In this document: piece after piece, positions 45,588-56,899 of the stretch
Position numbering within the stretch: position 1 is the stretch's first letter
Layout: every line of letters begins with the position of its first letter
Source: Kingdonia uniflora
Taxonomy: Eukaryota; Streptophyta; Magnoliopsida; Ranunculales; Circaeasteraceae
Direction of reading: 5' to 3'
Length of the DNA stretch: 64,000 nt
Assembly (NCBI GenBank): GCA_014058105.1
Contig: JACGCM010001927.1
Span: 1,116,001 to 1,180,000 of the forward strand
Notes under the pieces: generated by a model
What the model was told of the DNA's origin: nothing
The model's database searches: none
The model's input: only the letters and a program-made list of their open reading frames with translations
Made by a program: the position numbers and the translations under genes

Positions 45588-45592
45588 AATAG
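45588..45592. repeat. Probable target-site duplication of element B (left)
   Basis: aatag here against aagag at 63120-63124, four of five bases equal. Confidence 0.6.
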
Positions 45593-46298
45593 TGTAATGG
45601 CCTAATTCATAGTAGCTTGAAAGAGCTTGAAATAGTCCTTACACCAAATGTACATATGAAAAGAATTAGTATAATAAAATAACACAGGTGATTAGCATTG
45701 TAATGGCCTAATTCCGTAGCTCGAAATAACTTGAAATTAGCTCCTACACTAAATGTACATGTGATAAAAATTAATGTAAATCAAGAAAAGACACAGGTAT
45801 TTTAGCTTGGAATTTGTTTGAATAGGTAAAAAACCATAACCTCGAGTTGAGGGTTTTAATAACAGTAAATTTTATTGCTTGAGGCTGATATCTTATTACA
45901 AGTGATCTCTCAAACTAGAAATGTTTAATCTTGTAAATAAGAAGTTTTTTGGTATTCAGAATCTTGAAATTCCTGTGTTAGAGTCTAGAAAATTTGCTTT
46001 TTCTTAGTCCATATCTTCTCTGGAACTTTTTCTTTATATAGACCTTACCCGCAACTTGTTATCGTTCTAAAGCACATTCTCAGAATAATGAGGTAAGTGG
46101 TAGTTGACTGTATAACTGCTGAGCTCGTGAGAGGCAGGTGTTTTTGACTTGTTCATATTTTTTATAGTGCTCGATCCACGCTCTTTACCAGATCGTGGTC
46201 TAGGTGGCAATGCTAACTGTTCATGTCACGTATAAAATGCACAAATCTGATACTGAAGTATTTCAAATTTGGGTTAGGTCGAGGGATAGGTCCCTACA
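45593..46298 (-). repeat. 3' LTR of element B with a duplicated end
   Basis: The LTR proper is 45699-46298. A further copy of its outermost 106 bases stands in front of it (45593-45698): both begin tgtaatggcctaatt and contain acacnaaatgtaca. The outer copy resembles the right LTR more closely than the inner one does. A slippage duplication, or the remnant of another copy, are both possible. Confidence 0.8.
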
Positions 46299-46311
46299 AT
46301 CGCCCCCTCAT
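46299..46311 (-). other. Polypurine tract of element B
   Basis: Minus strand: TGAGGGGGCGAT directly before TGTAGGGA, matching element 2. Confidence 0.83.
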
Positions 46312-46634
46312 AACTGAAGGTACGGGTGGCTTTGGTTGAGAAAGAACCTATGGATTGTGGTGTCGGAAGTTGAAAAGATATGATATATTAATACGGATTT
46401 GACTGGCTGGGTACCCGGTATTTTTTAATGGTGGGATATATATGATATTTATGACTATGGAAAGGATTGATGTACTTGACGCTCGGGGTTTCGAGAGTAC
46501 CGTTGTTTTGAATGATGACTGCTTAGGAAACATACTTGCGCTTTAAATGTGAGTTTGATATAAATAGTACCTGTACTGGAGTTTCTGGAAAAGTACGTTG
46601 TGGTTGTAATATTTTTTATAATTTCTGAGTGATA

Positions 46635-46955
46635 ATGGTGAAAACCCGGTGAATGGTTCTTGAAGAGAGAGTGTCTGCTAAAATACAAAGGTTAAAGTTG
46701 CAATATTTTGGGGAATAATCGTTGGAGATGCCCACCCCAATTTTTGTACCACCGACGTATTAGGGTATGTCGTAAGACGAAGCGGCTGAAGTTGAGGATG
46801 ACTTTTACCACATGTAAAGATTTCATTACATTGTCCTGGCAGGTGACTAACGTCGGAGGTGTCTTCGCATCCTTGTAGAGGACAAGGTTGAGGAGATAGA
46901 TGTGTGGGCCGACGTATATGGAAGGCATTACTGTCAGTATCCTGCAAGGGACTAG
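46635..46955 (+). pseudogene. Small antisense ORF a of element B, broken
   Basis: The frame from ATG 46635 to a stop at 46953-46955 has 106 codons with about six internal stops, most of them TAA or TGA in place of CAA or CGA. It aligns from start to end with element 2 ORF a: MVKTR against MVKTW, VLEERVSAKIQRLKLQYFG against VFEERIASEM, AEVEDDFYHM against AVEAEEDFYYKW, and RCLRILVEDKVEE against ACLRTLTEDRVRG. The lack of frameshifts over 320 bases supports it as a real gene that decayed by point changes. Confidence 0.62.
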
Positions 46956-47828
46956 ATTCTAAGGTAGGACTCCCTTTGATCTCTACCAACTCTCTGTTGG
47001 TAGAGGTTAAGGAGGAGGAGATGATGTTGGTGGAGGAGGAAGATGGATATTTAAAGTCTTTCTGTTGCACTGTCATCTTCTCTTGTCGTGAATAAAGTTT
47101 TATCACTGAAGGCTGGTTCAAGCACTAACACCTTTACTTCCTCAGCTTTTTGTGGAAGTAAATAGTATGAAGGAGGGATCAGGCTCTGTAATTTCTAGTT
47201 CTAAGTTTACTTCAGAAGATTCTCGGGGTGAAACAGCATTGAAAATTGACATGATTCCTGTAGAATGATCTGTAATAGTATTTGAAAGACTTGCTATCTA
47301 TAACGTATCTATCATTGATATTCGAGTTAATAAAAAAAAAATTGTTCAAACTCTGTGTTGATATATAGAATTAGCCCTTTTGACCGAAATCGAGATAGAA
47401 GAAGTATAAATATGTATGCAGAGGACGAAAATATAATATTGGAAGTCAAACTAAAAAATATAGTTTTATTTGGTTGAACTTTTTAAAATATTTGGTAATT
47501 CATGTGAAAAATGTATGTGTAAATATGTAGATGTGTGAAAATATGTTTCGAACTGAACAAATTATAGAATCATGGGGAAGAATATCTTTCAAGATATAGA
47601 ATGTGCAGAAATTGAAAATTTTGAGCTTATGGAGTTCGTCTTCAAAAATATTTTATAGGTGAAGAGATTGTAAGGTGTAGGTCTAAACAGGATAGAACGA
47701 ATCCCAAAAGGTCAATACGTACAGATATGTACAAATTACTTTCTATTATGATCTTAGGGTTTCCAGTTATGGAAAACAGATTATAATATATACGGAATAT
47801 GAGGGATTTGAATTGATCTTGAAAAGTG

Positions 47829-47836
47829 TATAAATA
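47829..47836 (+). promoter_or_regulatory. TATA box for antisense ORF b of element B
   Basis: gtgtataaatatgtgg: TATAAATA, about 40 bases before the ATG at 47876. Confidence 0.5.
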
Positions 47837-47875
47837 TGTGGGGAATGTGATTGAAAGAGTAGGAAGAATGAGAAT

Positions 47876-48229
47876 ATGGTGAGGACTCGTTCGGAGAGAG
47901 TTCATCATGCTGCTGAGGGACGATTGGCAATTAGGATTTCAGAAGTGCGGGAAAGAATTTTTTATTTATTAGGTTATGATTCTGGCTTGCCTGAATCTTA
48001 AATCCAACTCGAAGGCTTAGATGCGAGGGTGAGGGAACTTAAGATCAGACGTCACTTTTACTCGGAGATATTCTGTGAAGTAATTCTAAAGCCTGCAGTT
48101 CAAAAAGAGGTCGTAAGGAAAATTACTGAGGAAGAGATCGAGGAGGAAGATATGAGGATTATTGGGGGCGAACTGAATAGGTGTAGTTCTCCAGGACATT
48201 TAGTATATTTTATGAGTAATTATATGTGA
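47876..48229 (+). pseudogene. Small antisense ORF b of element B (one stop)
   Basis: Begins MVRTRSERVHHAAEGRLAI and continues ISEVRERIFYLLGYDSGLPE, followed by one stop at about 47998. It stays in frame as LEGLDARVRELKIRRHFYSE and EEIEEEDMRIIGGELN to 48229. It matches element 2 ORF b (30541-30248) almost residue by residue at the N-terminus and more loosely at the end. It differs from element 1 ORF b except for the general pattern (RVRQIREK-like helix, then an aromatic block). Confidence 0.65.
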
Positions 48230-48388
48230 AGAAGAAAATTGAATGAGGTCAAATAATTGTAATCGAAATGTAGGTAGAATGTTTGCTTAAATCTATTCTA
48301 CTTTGTTGCAAATATTGTTTGGAACTGTTTGTGAATAAAAAGTTTGAATTTTGAAATGTGAAAGAGTTGGAAATAACATAAATAGTTC

Positions 48389-48396
48389 TATAAATA
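48389..48396 (+). promoter_or_regulatory. TATA box for antisense gene c of element B
   Basis: gttctataaatagtag: TATAAATA, about 100 bases before the first exon at 48496. Confidence 0.5.
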
Positions 48397-48495
48397 GTAG
48401 AAGTCGGAATAAAAAAGGAGAGTAGCTTTGATTTTTATCTCTTGTGCTCTTGCAGGGAAAGTTTGATTGCATGTGAGTATTAAGTCATCATAAGT

Positions 48496-49287
48496 GTGGG
48501 GAGGTCAGAGAGGAATTTGTGTAGGAGATATGAGAATATATTAAAATATAGAGTTAGAGGTAATGATGGGAAAATATTTTCACCAAAAATGTGCAAAATG
48601 TCTGACATTAATTGTGGAAGGGACGCCTCAGTTCCAAAACTGAGGGTAGCTCGTGCGATCCCAATAACTGCCAACAGTTATAGAGAAAAAAATAGTTCAT
48701 CTTCCACATTTGAGCGTTTATCACCTTCTGAAAAATGGGAGAACAGTGGGAAAAAAGAGAAAAAAAAATTGCTGAGATTTACATAAGAGATTAGACGAGA
48801 GTGATCATCCCACAAGGAGAGAAAAAGTTACAGAGACAGAGTCATGACAGTGGTTGCATAGCAGCATTGCGAAGGAAGGATTTGGCACTGCTTGAGAATC
48901 GTATTCGGACGTTGAAGGTTAGTAACAAATTTATGATTATATGAATGTAAGTTTTAAAGATTTTATAGTTTTTTTTCCAAATTTTGAAAGATTACTATTT
49001 ATAGTAATTTATAAAAATTTGTTTAATTTATGTGTAAAAAGATATATGTATATGATAGAGGTATATGCATGATGGATGTATGGTAGGTATGTGTATGTAT
49101 GTGTATAAATAAAAGATAATTATAAGTTGACAGAATACCTGAACCTTTATGTATGTTGGGCATGAGGAATGTTTGTTATAGATTCAAACCTCATCTTTAA
49201 GCCTATAATTGAGATAGAGACTTCACCTAATATGGAGACATCGACCTCTGGTCGTACGATTGAGTCTGAGACTGCAGAATCTATAAA
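48496..49287 (+). pseudogene. Antisense gene c of element B, 5' part
   Basis: Exon 1 (48496-48786) reads MGRSERNLCRRYENILKYRV and SDINCGRDASVPKLRVARA, matching element 2's MSIGRSEEDIEIREKN and SDMESGKDASVLESRTVRA. After an intron, TSTSGRTIESETAES (49240) matches VLTSGQTNESDNEEE at the start of element 2's Transposase_28-like exon. The match then breaks off at 49287, where element C begins. The rest of that domain is missing and the gene resumes in its coiled-coil part at 54337. Confidence 0.6.
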
Positions 49288-49768
49288 TGTAAAAGTAATG
49301 GCGTGTTTTCCGAAAGGATAATCTTTGTCATTACTTTTAGTAAGGATGGTGCAATAATAAGCTTAAACGAATAAGATTTTACGTGAAAATTTAGTAAAGT
49401 CTGAGAAAAACCACAACCCCGAAGAGGATTTTGATAGAAAATCCAATAGGTTGCTAGTTATTATAATTTGTTGGGTGATAGTACAGTAAGGAAGAATGAA
49501 TAGTCAATTTGCAGATCTGAATAATCTATTCTATGCCTATATTTATAGTAGATACAGACATTTTACAAAAGGAAAAATAGTTTCCTATTTCGGGGGTAGT
49601 GGGAAAACTTTATGGATCTCCAACGACTCTCTTTGACCATGCACAACGGCTACTTCTAGTAGGCCGATGACTTGTGGTTGTAAACGTGGCATCTTCTCAA
49701 TTGATGGGCTGTCTTTGACTAGGTTATACTGGTTTATCCTTGTCGAATCTGGGAAATATGCTACTACA
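49288..49768 (-). repeat. 3' LTR of element C
   Basis: Minus strand from TGTAGTAGCATATTTCCC (49768) to about TTACTTTTACA (49288). The purine tract GAATGGGACGAT precedes it on the minus strand (49780-49769). The outer end is fixed only by the end of similarity to element 2's gene c and a TG/CA end, because the partner LTR is missing. Confidence 0.7.
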
Positions 49769-49964
49769 ATCGTCCCATTCTCGACATAAGTACTTGTGGT
49801 TGTGTCGAGATGAAATTAGAAGCTGAAGAGGTTGTCGAATGTTACACAAGTCTTCATTCTGTCATTTCTGAGGTTAAAGTCAAGTGAATATGGTCATATT
49901 TTTCCCAAGGAGCATTAAATGCAAAATATTAGACTATGCACTTGGAAGGTGAGGTTATAAATAT

Positions 49965-50402
49965 ATGGAGAAAGAAGAAGTTGTTTGGTGGTTGAATGGT
50001 GTGGAAGCCATTTTAGTAAAGATGTCACTCCAGGCATGGCGTAGTAAGTGGTTGGAGGGTGTAGATGGTAACTATCACGACAATACAGAGGTAAAGTTTA
50101 ATGGTAAGTCTCTGTTATTATTTAATTTTGTACCGGTGGTCATGATGGTTGGGTTAATTGGGGGAAGTAGAGGTAGAGAGTGTTTATACACGGTATACCC
50201 ATTGGAATTAGTATCAATTGCTGTAGTAGAAGGCTGTGGAGTTTATCAAATGTTTGGAGAAGTGGCCACTGCCCATATTGAAGATGATAAAGTGAAGGAT
50301 GGTTTGACGTCCCGTGGATATGGTCGACCCAAAGAACTTCTTGCAATTTTTTGCTACTGCCTTTCTGCACAGGCAGCTCTATTTAAAAGTTCACTGACCT
50401 AA
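49965..50402 (+). CDS. Antisense ORF of element C, intact (145 codons)
   Basis: An uninterrupted ORF opposite to C's pol, directly inside its 3' LTR, the same place where ORF a lies in the other elements. A TATAAATA box at about 49952 would place transcription start after the first ATG, so the start at about 50022 (MSLQAWRSKWLEGVDGNYHD) is more likely. It further contains LLLFNFVPVVMMVGLIGGSR, LVSIAVVEGCGVYQMFGEV and RPKELLAIFCYCLSAQ. It does not clearly resemble ORFs a or b. No known family. It is open while the pol of the same element is full of stops. Confidence 0.5.
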   Translation: MEKEEVVWWLNGVEAILVKMSLQAWRSKWLEGVDGNYHDNTEVKFNGKSLLLFNFVPVVMMVGLIGGSRGRECLYTVYPLELVSIAVVEGCGVYQMFGEVATAHIEDDKVKDGLTSRGYGRPKELLAIFCYCLSAQAALFKSSLT

Positions 50403-50779
50403 GATTCATTGAGTTTCTTAGGATATCGTTGTCATTTTCGTCAGAGGAAATGTCAAATCCTGGTGAAAAGAAGTATATAACATTGAGTCCTTCATGTCGA
50501 ATAATATAATGTAAATGTAGCCTGATGTAATGTAATCGAAGGATTGAATTGTTGAATATAATATGTAACAGAGTATTGCTTTGAGGCAAGTATTCGTGAT
50601 GATTGAAAGATGGCCATGGAATGGCTAGCATCTGGAATGTTTTCCAGATGTTAGTCCTTAAATGGATATCTGGGTTTGGATTAAAAAGAACAAAACATGA
50701 TATATTTTATTCGATAAGTAATGAATACAAATAAGATTATCCTGTAATTGGATAGTGTTTGTCGAAGAATTGAATGTTA

Positions 50780-50905
50780 GTTTGCATGCACTTATCAAGT
50801 ATGGATCGAGACTATGTAAAGATAGTAAAGATGATTGCTAGTTTTAATGCATACTTATCAAGTATGGATCGAGACTAAATAAAGATAGTAAAGATGAATG
50901 AAAAG
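50780..50905. repeat. 63-base tandem repeat of element C
   Basis: Two copies: cttatcaagtatggatcgag starts at 50791 and 50854, followed in both by actan-taaagatagtaaagatga. It lies between C's antisense ORF and integrase. A further decayed copy may precede it. Confidence 0.8.
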
Positions 50906-50999
50906 ATAGTAAAAATGTAATTAAAAGTAAAGATAGTTGTATGGAATCGTCGAAAGCGGTGACAGTTGTCATCTGTAAAACATTATCAGTTTTGGGCTA

Positions 51000-53970
51000 T
51001 ATTTTATCGATATTCGAACTGTATTTCCTCTTCAGTCATTAGCCAGTAAGTCCCGCTATCAGTTTTGTCACTGACAATATATGGTTTTTCCTAGTTTTCT
51101 GACAATTTGCCAGAATTCTTAGGTCAAGTACTATCCTAAATTCGTTGAAGGACAAGGTCGCCAATGCCAAAAAATTTGCTTTCGAACCATTTTGTTGTAA
51201 GCTTTCTTGAGCATGCCATGGTACCGTCTCAAGTTCCTAATGGCTTTATCTCAGGTTTCTTCGATCTAGCTGAGCTTGCAGAGGAGACCTAGTTCATTAT
51301 CTTTATCTATGTTTTTTCTTCGATTACTCATTAAATCAAAGTCGGAAGGTATGATAACTTCAGTGCCAAAGGCCATCATAAATGGAGTACAACATGTAGA
51401 TGTTTAAGGAGTTGTCAGGTATGCGCATAGAACGCTTAGTAATTCATCAACTCACCTGCCTTTCTTCTTGTCGAGGCATTTGCGTAGTCCTAATTTGATG
51501 CTTTTGTTGATAGCTTCAGCTTGTCCGTTACCCTGAGGGTAGTATGGTATCGAAGTAGATAGTTGAATTTAGTATTTATGGAGGAAACAAAGAACTTTAT
51601 TGTTGATGAATTGTTTGCCATTATTATATCGTATCATGTGTGGGCAGCCAAATCTGGTTATGATGTACTCCCAAAGAAACTTAATGACTTTATTTTCGTC
51701 AGTGTGACATATAGGAACCACTTCGACCCATTTGGTGAAATAGTTTGTGGCTACAAGAATGAACTTTTGATTTCCCGATGCTGGGTAGAAAGGTCCAACA
51801 ATATCGACCCTCCATCTTTTGAATGGCAGAGGACATTATTTATATGCAAGTCGAGTACTGGGTTTTTGATGTCTTGAGCGTGGATTTGTCATTTGTAACA
51901 CCTGGGAAAAAAGTCTTCGCAATCTTATCGCATCTTCGGCCAGCATAACCCTTAAGTAAATGCTCGTTGGGCTAATAATCGTCCTAAAATGTGGACTGCG
52001 TAGATCTCTTCATGAAGTTCTTTGATTTTTAGTTGGTCCTATTACTAAGAGATCCATTCAATATGAGGTCCTCCCCCTGTAATGCGATAGAGGAATTTAT
52101 CTTGAACTGTAAATCTTGGGCATCTGGCCAAGAGTGATCGGGCCTCTTTTTTGTTACTTGGGAGGATGTTGAAATCGAGGTATGCATAAAAAAGTCTTCT
52201 CCAACCGTCTTTATCTTCATCTTCGGTAGCAGTGATTTGCATCGTATAGCTTTTGTCGAGACTGGAATATTCAATAACCTCGATATCCAAACTTCTCTTT
52301 TTACTATCTTCGAGCATTGCTGCAATGTATGCTAACGCGTCAGCGTGGCGATTTTTGGCTCGAGGAAGGTAAGAGATTGTTGTTGATTTGAATTTTTTCA
52401 TTTTTTTTCTTCGACTAAGGCTGCATAATCGACCATCTTGCCTGATGTCTTGAATGTTCTGCTATAGTGATTGGCGATGAGTAAGGATTCAACGTATACA
52501 ACCATATCTTCTACTTTAAGTACTATAGCAAGATCGAGTCCATGAAGGATAGCTTCGTATTCTGTTTCATCTTTGGTGGCATAGAATTTGAGTTTAATAG
52601 CTTTCTCGATGCGATGATTGGAAGGTGTAACGAGGATGATGCTGATTCCAGATCCTCGCGGTCCAGTAGATCCATCCATGAAGAGTCTCCATCTTATGCT
52701 TTGTGACCATACGTTTGGCCCTGTAATTGAGTCATCAACCAATACTTCTTTGAGTTCCTCCCAATCGGAGTCCTCGATTGGAAAATCTACCAAGAAATCA
52801 ACTACTGCTTGTCCTTAGATGGATATCTGAGGCCCGAATGAGATGTCATATTCGGCGAGGAATACGGACCATTGTTGAACTCTTTGAGATTTTTCTTTTT
52901 TAGAGAGTACAAGTTTGAGAGGATATTTGGTAATGATTTTGATGGGATGAGCTTGGAAATATGGTCAAAGTTTCTGAGAGCTATAGACCAAGGCGAGTAG
53001 TTGTTTTTTAGTTGTTGTATATCCTTTCTCAGTAGGCATGAGGGTTTTGCAGATGAAGTAGATTGGTTTCTCCATACCTGAATCTTTTCGAATAAGGACA
53101 AAGCTAATGGAATCATTAATTTTTGATAAGTACATTATCAGTGCTTTGCCATCAATTAGAGTACTCATTATAGGAGGATGCCCCAAGTATCGTTTAAGAT
53201 CTTGGAAAGCCAATTCACAGTCCAGAGTCCAAGAAATTTCCTTAGGCTGCTCTTTGGATAGTAGAATTGGATTTCCACGAAGATGGAGGTAAAGAAGTTT
53301 GCATCGATCAGATAACTTGGAGATGAACTTGTGAAAAGCTGCAATCTTACCAACAAATTTTTGTAATTCTTTTTTGGTTCAAGAAGATGGTATTGCTATG
53401 AGTGCCTTGATTTGTGCTAGATCGACTTTGATTCCCCTCTTACTAACTAGGTGTCCCAGAAATTTGTCAGATACGATACCGAATTGGCATTTTTTTGGGC
53501 TGAGTTTCATCTTGTAGGTGCGAAGGATATCAAAGATGATTTGGAGGTTGTTGCAATAATTTTTGCGCTTCAAGCTTTTGCCGATGATCTCATCGATGTA
53601 TAGATCCATGATTTTGCCTAAATGATCTTGGAAAAAATTTGCGACAAGCCGTTGGTAAGTGGCTCCTGCATTTTTTTAACCCAAAAGGCATTACTGTGTA
53701 ACAGTAAAGACCTCTTTCTTTGATAAAAGTTGTCTTTTTTTATCTTCTTCGGCCAGGTGAACCTGATTATAACCAAAAGCTGCATCCATCATTGAAAGAA
53801 GTATGTGCCATATGACAGAGTCGAGGAGTTGTGGGATCAGTGGGTAAGGAAAGTTATCTTTTAGGGAAAACTTATTGGGTTCTGTGAAATCAACACAAAC
53901 TCTGATTTTTTCCTTTTTTGGGGGACCGCTACTATGCTAGAAACCCATTTTGGATACTTTGTTTCCCTAA
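51000..53970 (-). pseudogene. pol: pol of element C: integrase, aRNH, RNase H, part of RT
   Basis: From the right on the minus strand: RT remnant with ENDPI-like N-part, KCQFGIVSDKFLGHLVSKRG and the active-site line LYIDEIIGKSLKRK (YIDE instead of YIDD, 53600). RNase H has LIMYLSKINDSISFVLIRK and PIYFICKTLMPTEKGY. The archaeal RNase H is open for 131 codons (52793-52398): FMDGSTGPRGSGI, ETEYEAILHGLDLAI, VVYVES, and HADALAYIAAM further on. Integrase (52330-51000) has its finger region and core in broken pieces, for example QIHAQDIKNPVLDL and FGTEVIIPSDF. Confidence 0.85.
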
Positions 53971-54336
53971 TTGCAATAAAAGAAGATATAGTTCTCTTCT
54001 ACAACAAGCCATCTCCCTCTCTTCTTCCTCTCTTCACAGAATCAGCCTAAGTCTCCTATCTCCCAAAGACTCTCCCCAACTCTCTGTTAAAACGATACCA
54101 ACAACTCTATCTTCAGAAAACAGATAGTTAAGGTAGAGTGATTCTATACTATGGCAACCCCAAACTTAGATAAACCCCACCTATATAAGTGAGAAACGAA
54201 ACGACCTCAAGCGATAAAAAAAACATGGACTAACTACAATCTAAGATGCATGACTCAATATGATGTAAATAGTTACTCATGATGCAAGAATAATAGATAT
54301 GGATAAAAAGCAAAAAAATACATACGGGATATTACA
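53971..54336 (-). repeat. LTR fragment or solo LTR of an unrelated Gypsy element
   Basis: On the minus strand it begins TGTAATATCCCGTATG, a start typical of chromovirus-type Gypsy LTRs. It contains a TATA box (CACTTATATAGGTGGG) and ends in a CT/GA-rich stretch near 53971. No gag or pol of this element is present. It sits exactly between truncated element C and the resumed antisense gene of B. No clear duplication was found, so I cannot say whether it is a solo LTR or a broken one. Confidence 0.55.
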
Positions 54337-56440
54337 GTTGCTTGTAACAATCTCGGTCTAAAACTTTAAGAGATCGGTTACTCTGGGGAGGATGTCCAAG
54401 CTATAATGGAAGGACAATTTGTGGAGGCAGAGGAGCCCGACCAAGAGGATGACCCTGAGGCTGGTAGTACTCCTCCCCGTGATACTGTTAATTATTTGGA
54501 TGAGGTCTCTACTAGGGTAGAGTTTAAGAATCGGGGAGAAGACGATAAGGTAGAGTAAAACTGTAGTAAAGTTATTTGTGGAATGAAACTATTTGTTGTA
54601 TGGAATATATTTAAGTACATTAAGGATCGGTCTATGATATAGTGATGTATAAATATTGATTTGTAGAAGCTTAAAGATTAGCGCCTCATAATTGAGGATT
54701 TAGAAAAAGAGCTCGCTAAGGAGAATTTTTTTACAAATGCAGTAGCTCTCATGGCCCCTCGTAAAGAGTTTCAGGTAAGAAAATATAAAGGAAATAACAA
54801 AAAGCACTGAATTGATATAATTGTAGCTCGTTTAGGATCGATCTAAGATAAAAGATAGGATTAAGTCCAAAAATGTGACCTGTTATTTGAAATATTAGAA
54901 AATCGTTGTATTAATCCAATCCTGAGATTGCAAAGTGTATGGTCACCAGGACAAGAAGTCATCAGAGCTTGAAAGCTAAGTATGAACTCGTACTGGCAGA
55001 TATATGATATATAATATATCTGTGATAGATGTAGTAATGTATGCAAACTGTTGTATATTGAACTATTTATATGAGAAATATAAAAATATTCTCAATGTTT
55101 TAAACTTGAAACGAACTGTGGTGCAGGCCGAGCTGGACGCCACACGATCTCGTGAGGAAGATGTGTTAAGATGTAATTATGATTTTAAACTTAAATTAGA
55201 TAGGATCGAACAGGTACTTGAAGAGAGCGCAGATCAGTATGTAAAAGTAGACTTAGGACGACTATGTCAAAAAAGATAGTTAGCGAGCTGAGCCAAAAGA
55301 TCGAGAATAAGGAAGCGAAGTTAAAGAAAGTTCAAGGTGAGTATGTATAGTGGAGTTGAGATGTTAAAGAGCACGTTAGAGTGTGTAAAGGGGAAGTGCA
55401 AAGAGACGGATACCTCACAATATCGTATTAGATCGTTAAAGGCAAAAGTGTTGCAATTAACAGGGTATCTAAATAATTTGAGGGGGGAATTGAGGATGAA
55501 GGAGGACGAACTAGTGAAAGCGTGGGCAGATTTATCAATTGCAGAAAGTGATGTGGAGAAGCTGAATGAGACCGTAAAGGTAAAAGAGGTTAGTCTTCGG
55601 AGTGCTCAGAATCAATGTGATAAGCTTAATGAACGGGTGGAGAAGCTGAGGGCTGACCTGTCAAGTACTCGCGGCAGTAAGGTGGAGGTTTTGGAGAGAT
55701 CAAAGAAGAAACAGAAGGATATCGAAGCTGTTAATGTTAATGATGAATTTGCTTGTACCCAGGCCCAAATCAAAGAATTAGAGGCAGATTTGATTTATGT
55801 TCGAGCTACCGAAAGGAAAGCTAATGAGCGAGCTAGAGAGAATAGGGATAAGTTGGACATTTCTCGAATCAAAGAAAAAAAGTTGGATGAATCTCTCAAG
55901 AAAAAGGATGAAATATTGAAGAATTCTTTTTTCATGGGAAGTAAAGTCAATGAGGCTTTATAGAAAAAGGAGGAGTTTCTAGTATTGCGAAGGAATGTAG
56001 AGGAGCTAAACGATGATAAAGGGAAAAGTAAGGTTAAAAAGGGTAGGTTTTTGGAACTGACAAAGTCATTGACCAGTGTTGTATCAGATCTTGCAGGACA
56101 CTTGGAGCGAGCCAAGATTTTCTATACAAAGTTAAATAAAATATTTATGAGTATACGTAGTAGTTTTATTGACCTGGTCGTACATAATCAAAGCAGACTA
56201 TCTACGAATAAAGTTCATTCATAGGAGATGACAGTAGTAATTGCATATTTTGTGGAGGAAGTGAAGAGGCTTGAGCTCGAAAGGGACACGTTGCATGATT
56301 GTCTAGTTTTCAAAGGCTGTATGTACTGTCAGACTAAAGAGGATCGAGGTAACTGCCTGAATTCTATGGAAACCAAAATTGGCCCCATTATAGTAGAGCC
56401 AGTAGAGCGAAGAATGGAGTTTATTGTTGCTCGAGCATAA
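54337..56440 (+). pseudogene. Antisense gene c of element B, coiled-coil and C-terminal part
   Basis: Resumes with a block like GYSGEDVQAIMEGQF (54375), which is GYSQEEVDAIKA in element 2 and GYEFEDVEAIMER in A. An intron (about 54777 GTAAGA to 55126 GTGCAG) is followed by AELDATRSREEDVLRCNYDF. A 208-codon open stretch (55337-55963) is almost pure coiled coil (LRGELRMKEDELVKAWADL, LKKKDEILKNSFFMG). The end (56228-56440) has VIAYFVEEVKRLELERDTL, CMYCQTKEDRGNC and SMETKIGP, the C-terminal motif shared with element 2. Only a few stops separate the long open pieces. Confidence 0.68.
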
Positions 56441-56543
56441 GATTTTATGGCTTCACGAGCTCCGATTGTAGGGGAAAATTAATCTGCTGTACCGCAAAAA
56501 AAACTTGTATAAATAAGTAAACTATTTTTTTGCTTATGTATTG

Positions 56544-56830
56544 TAGATGCTTGATAGATGAAAGCTAGTTTTACTTTGGCTTTATCCAACAGCTTAGAGA
56601 TAGTAGAGATCATTGAATGAAATTTAGTATTACTTTTGCTTTAATCTGTAATATTTAGTAGATGTGTAGCGATTGAAGACTTTGCTTACCTTTGCCTTAA
56701 CCGCTGAGATTTAGTAGATGCTAGATGTGTATCTATTGAAAGCTAGTATTACCTTTGCTTTTAATCTTTGAGATTTAGTAGATACTACATATATGCCTAT
56801 AGAGAATAATGTAGGAAAAACTTAAAAGTT
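56544..56830. repeat. 56-64-base tandem repeat of element B
   Basis: About five degenerate copies of a unit containing agatttagtagatg, ctagtattacctttgctttaatc. Landmarks recur at 56544, 56597, 56653, 56709 and 56773. It lies between the end of antisense gene c and integrase. Element A lacks it at the same point (16830-16850). Confidence 0.75.
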
Positions 56831-56899
56831 TTCATTGAGTAGAAAAGAATGTACACTGCTAGAGAACGTAATCTCACTTTTGGAATGTAAAAAACAATA

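Larger units (their letters stand above)
49288..53970 (-). mobile_element. Element C: truncated Tat-type Ty3/Gypsy element
   Basis: A minus-strand element with one LTR (49288-49768), a purine tract, an antisense ORF, a short tandem repeat, integrase, archaeal RNase H, RNase H and part of RT. It stops inside RT near 53970, so protease, gag and the other LTR are missing. The LTR begins TGTAGTAGCATATTTCC, unlike the A/2/B family. The pol reading (KCQFGIVSDKFLGHLVSKRG) is closer to element 1 (KCQFGILSGKFLGHLISKRG). It was inserted in antisense gene c of B. Confidence 0.82.

Noticed and set aside
46678..47121. 147-codon ORF on the minus strand in element B
   Set aside because: It covers antisense ORF a on the plus strand, whose reading matches element 2 along its length. 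The minus reading has no counterpart in element 2.
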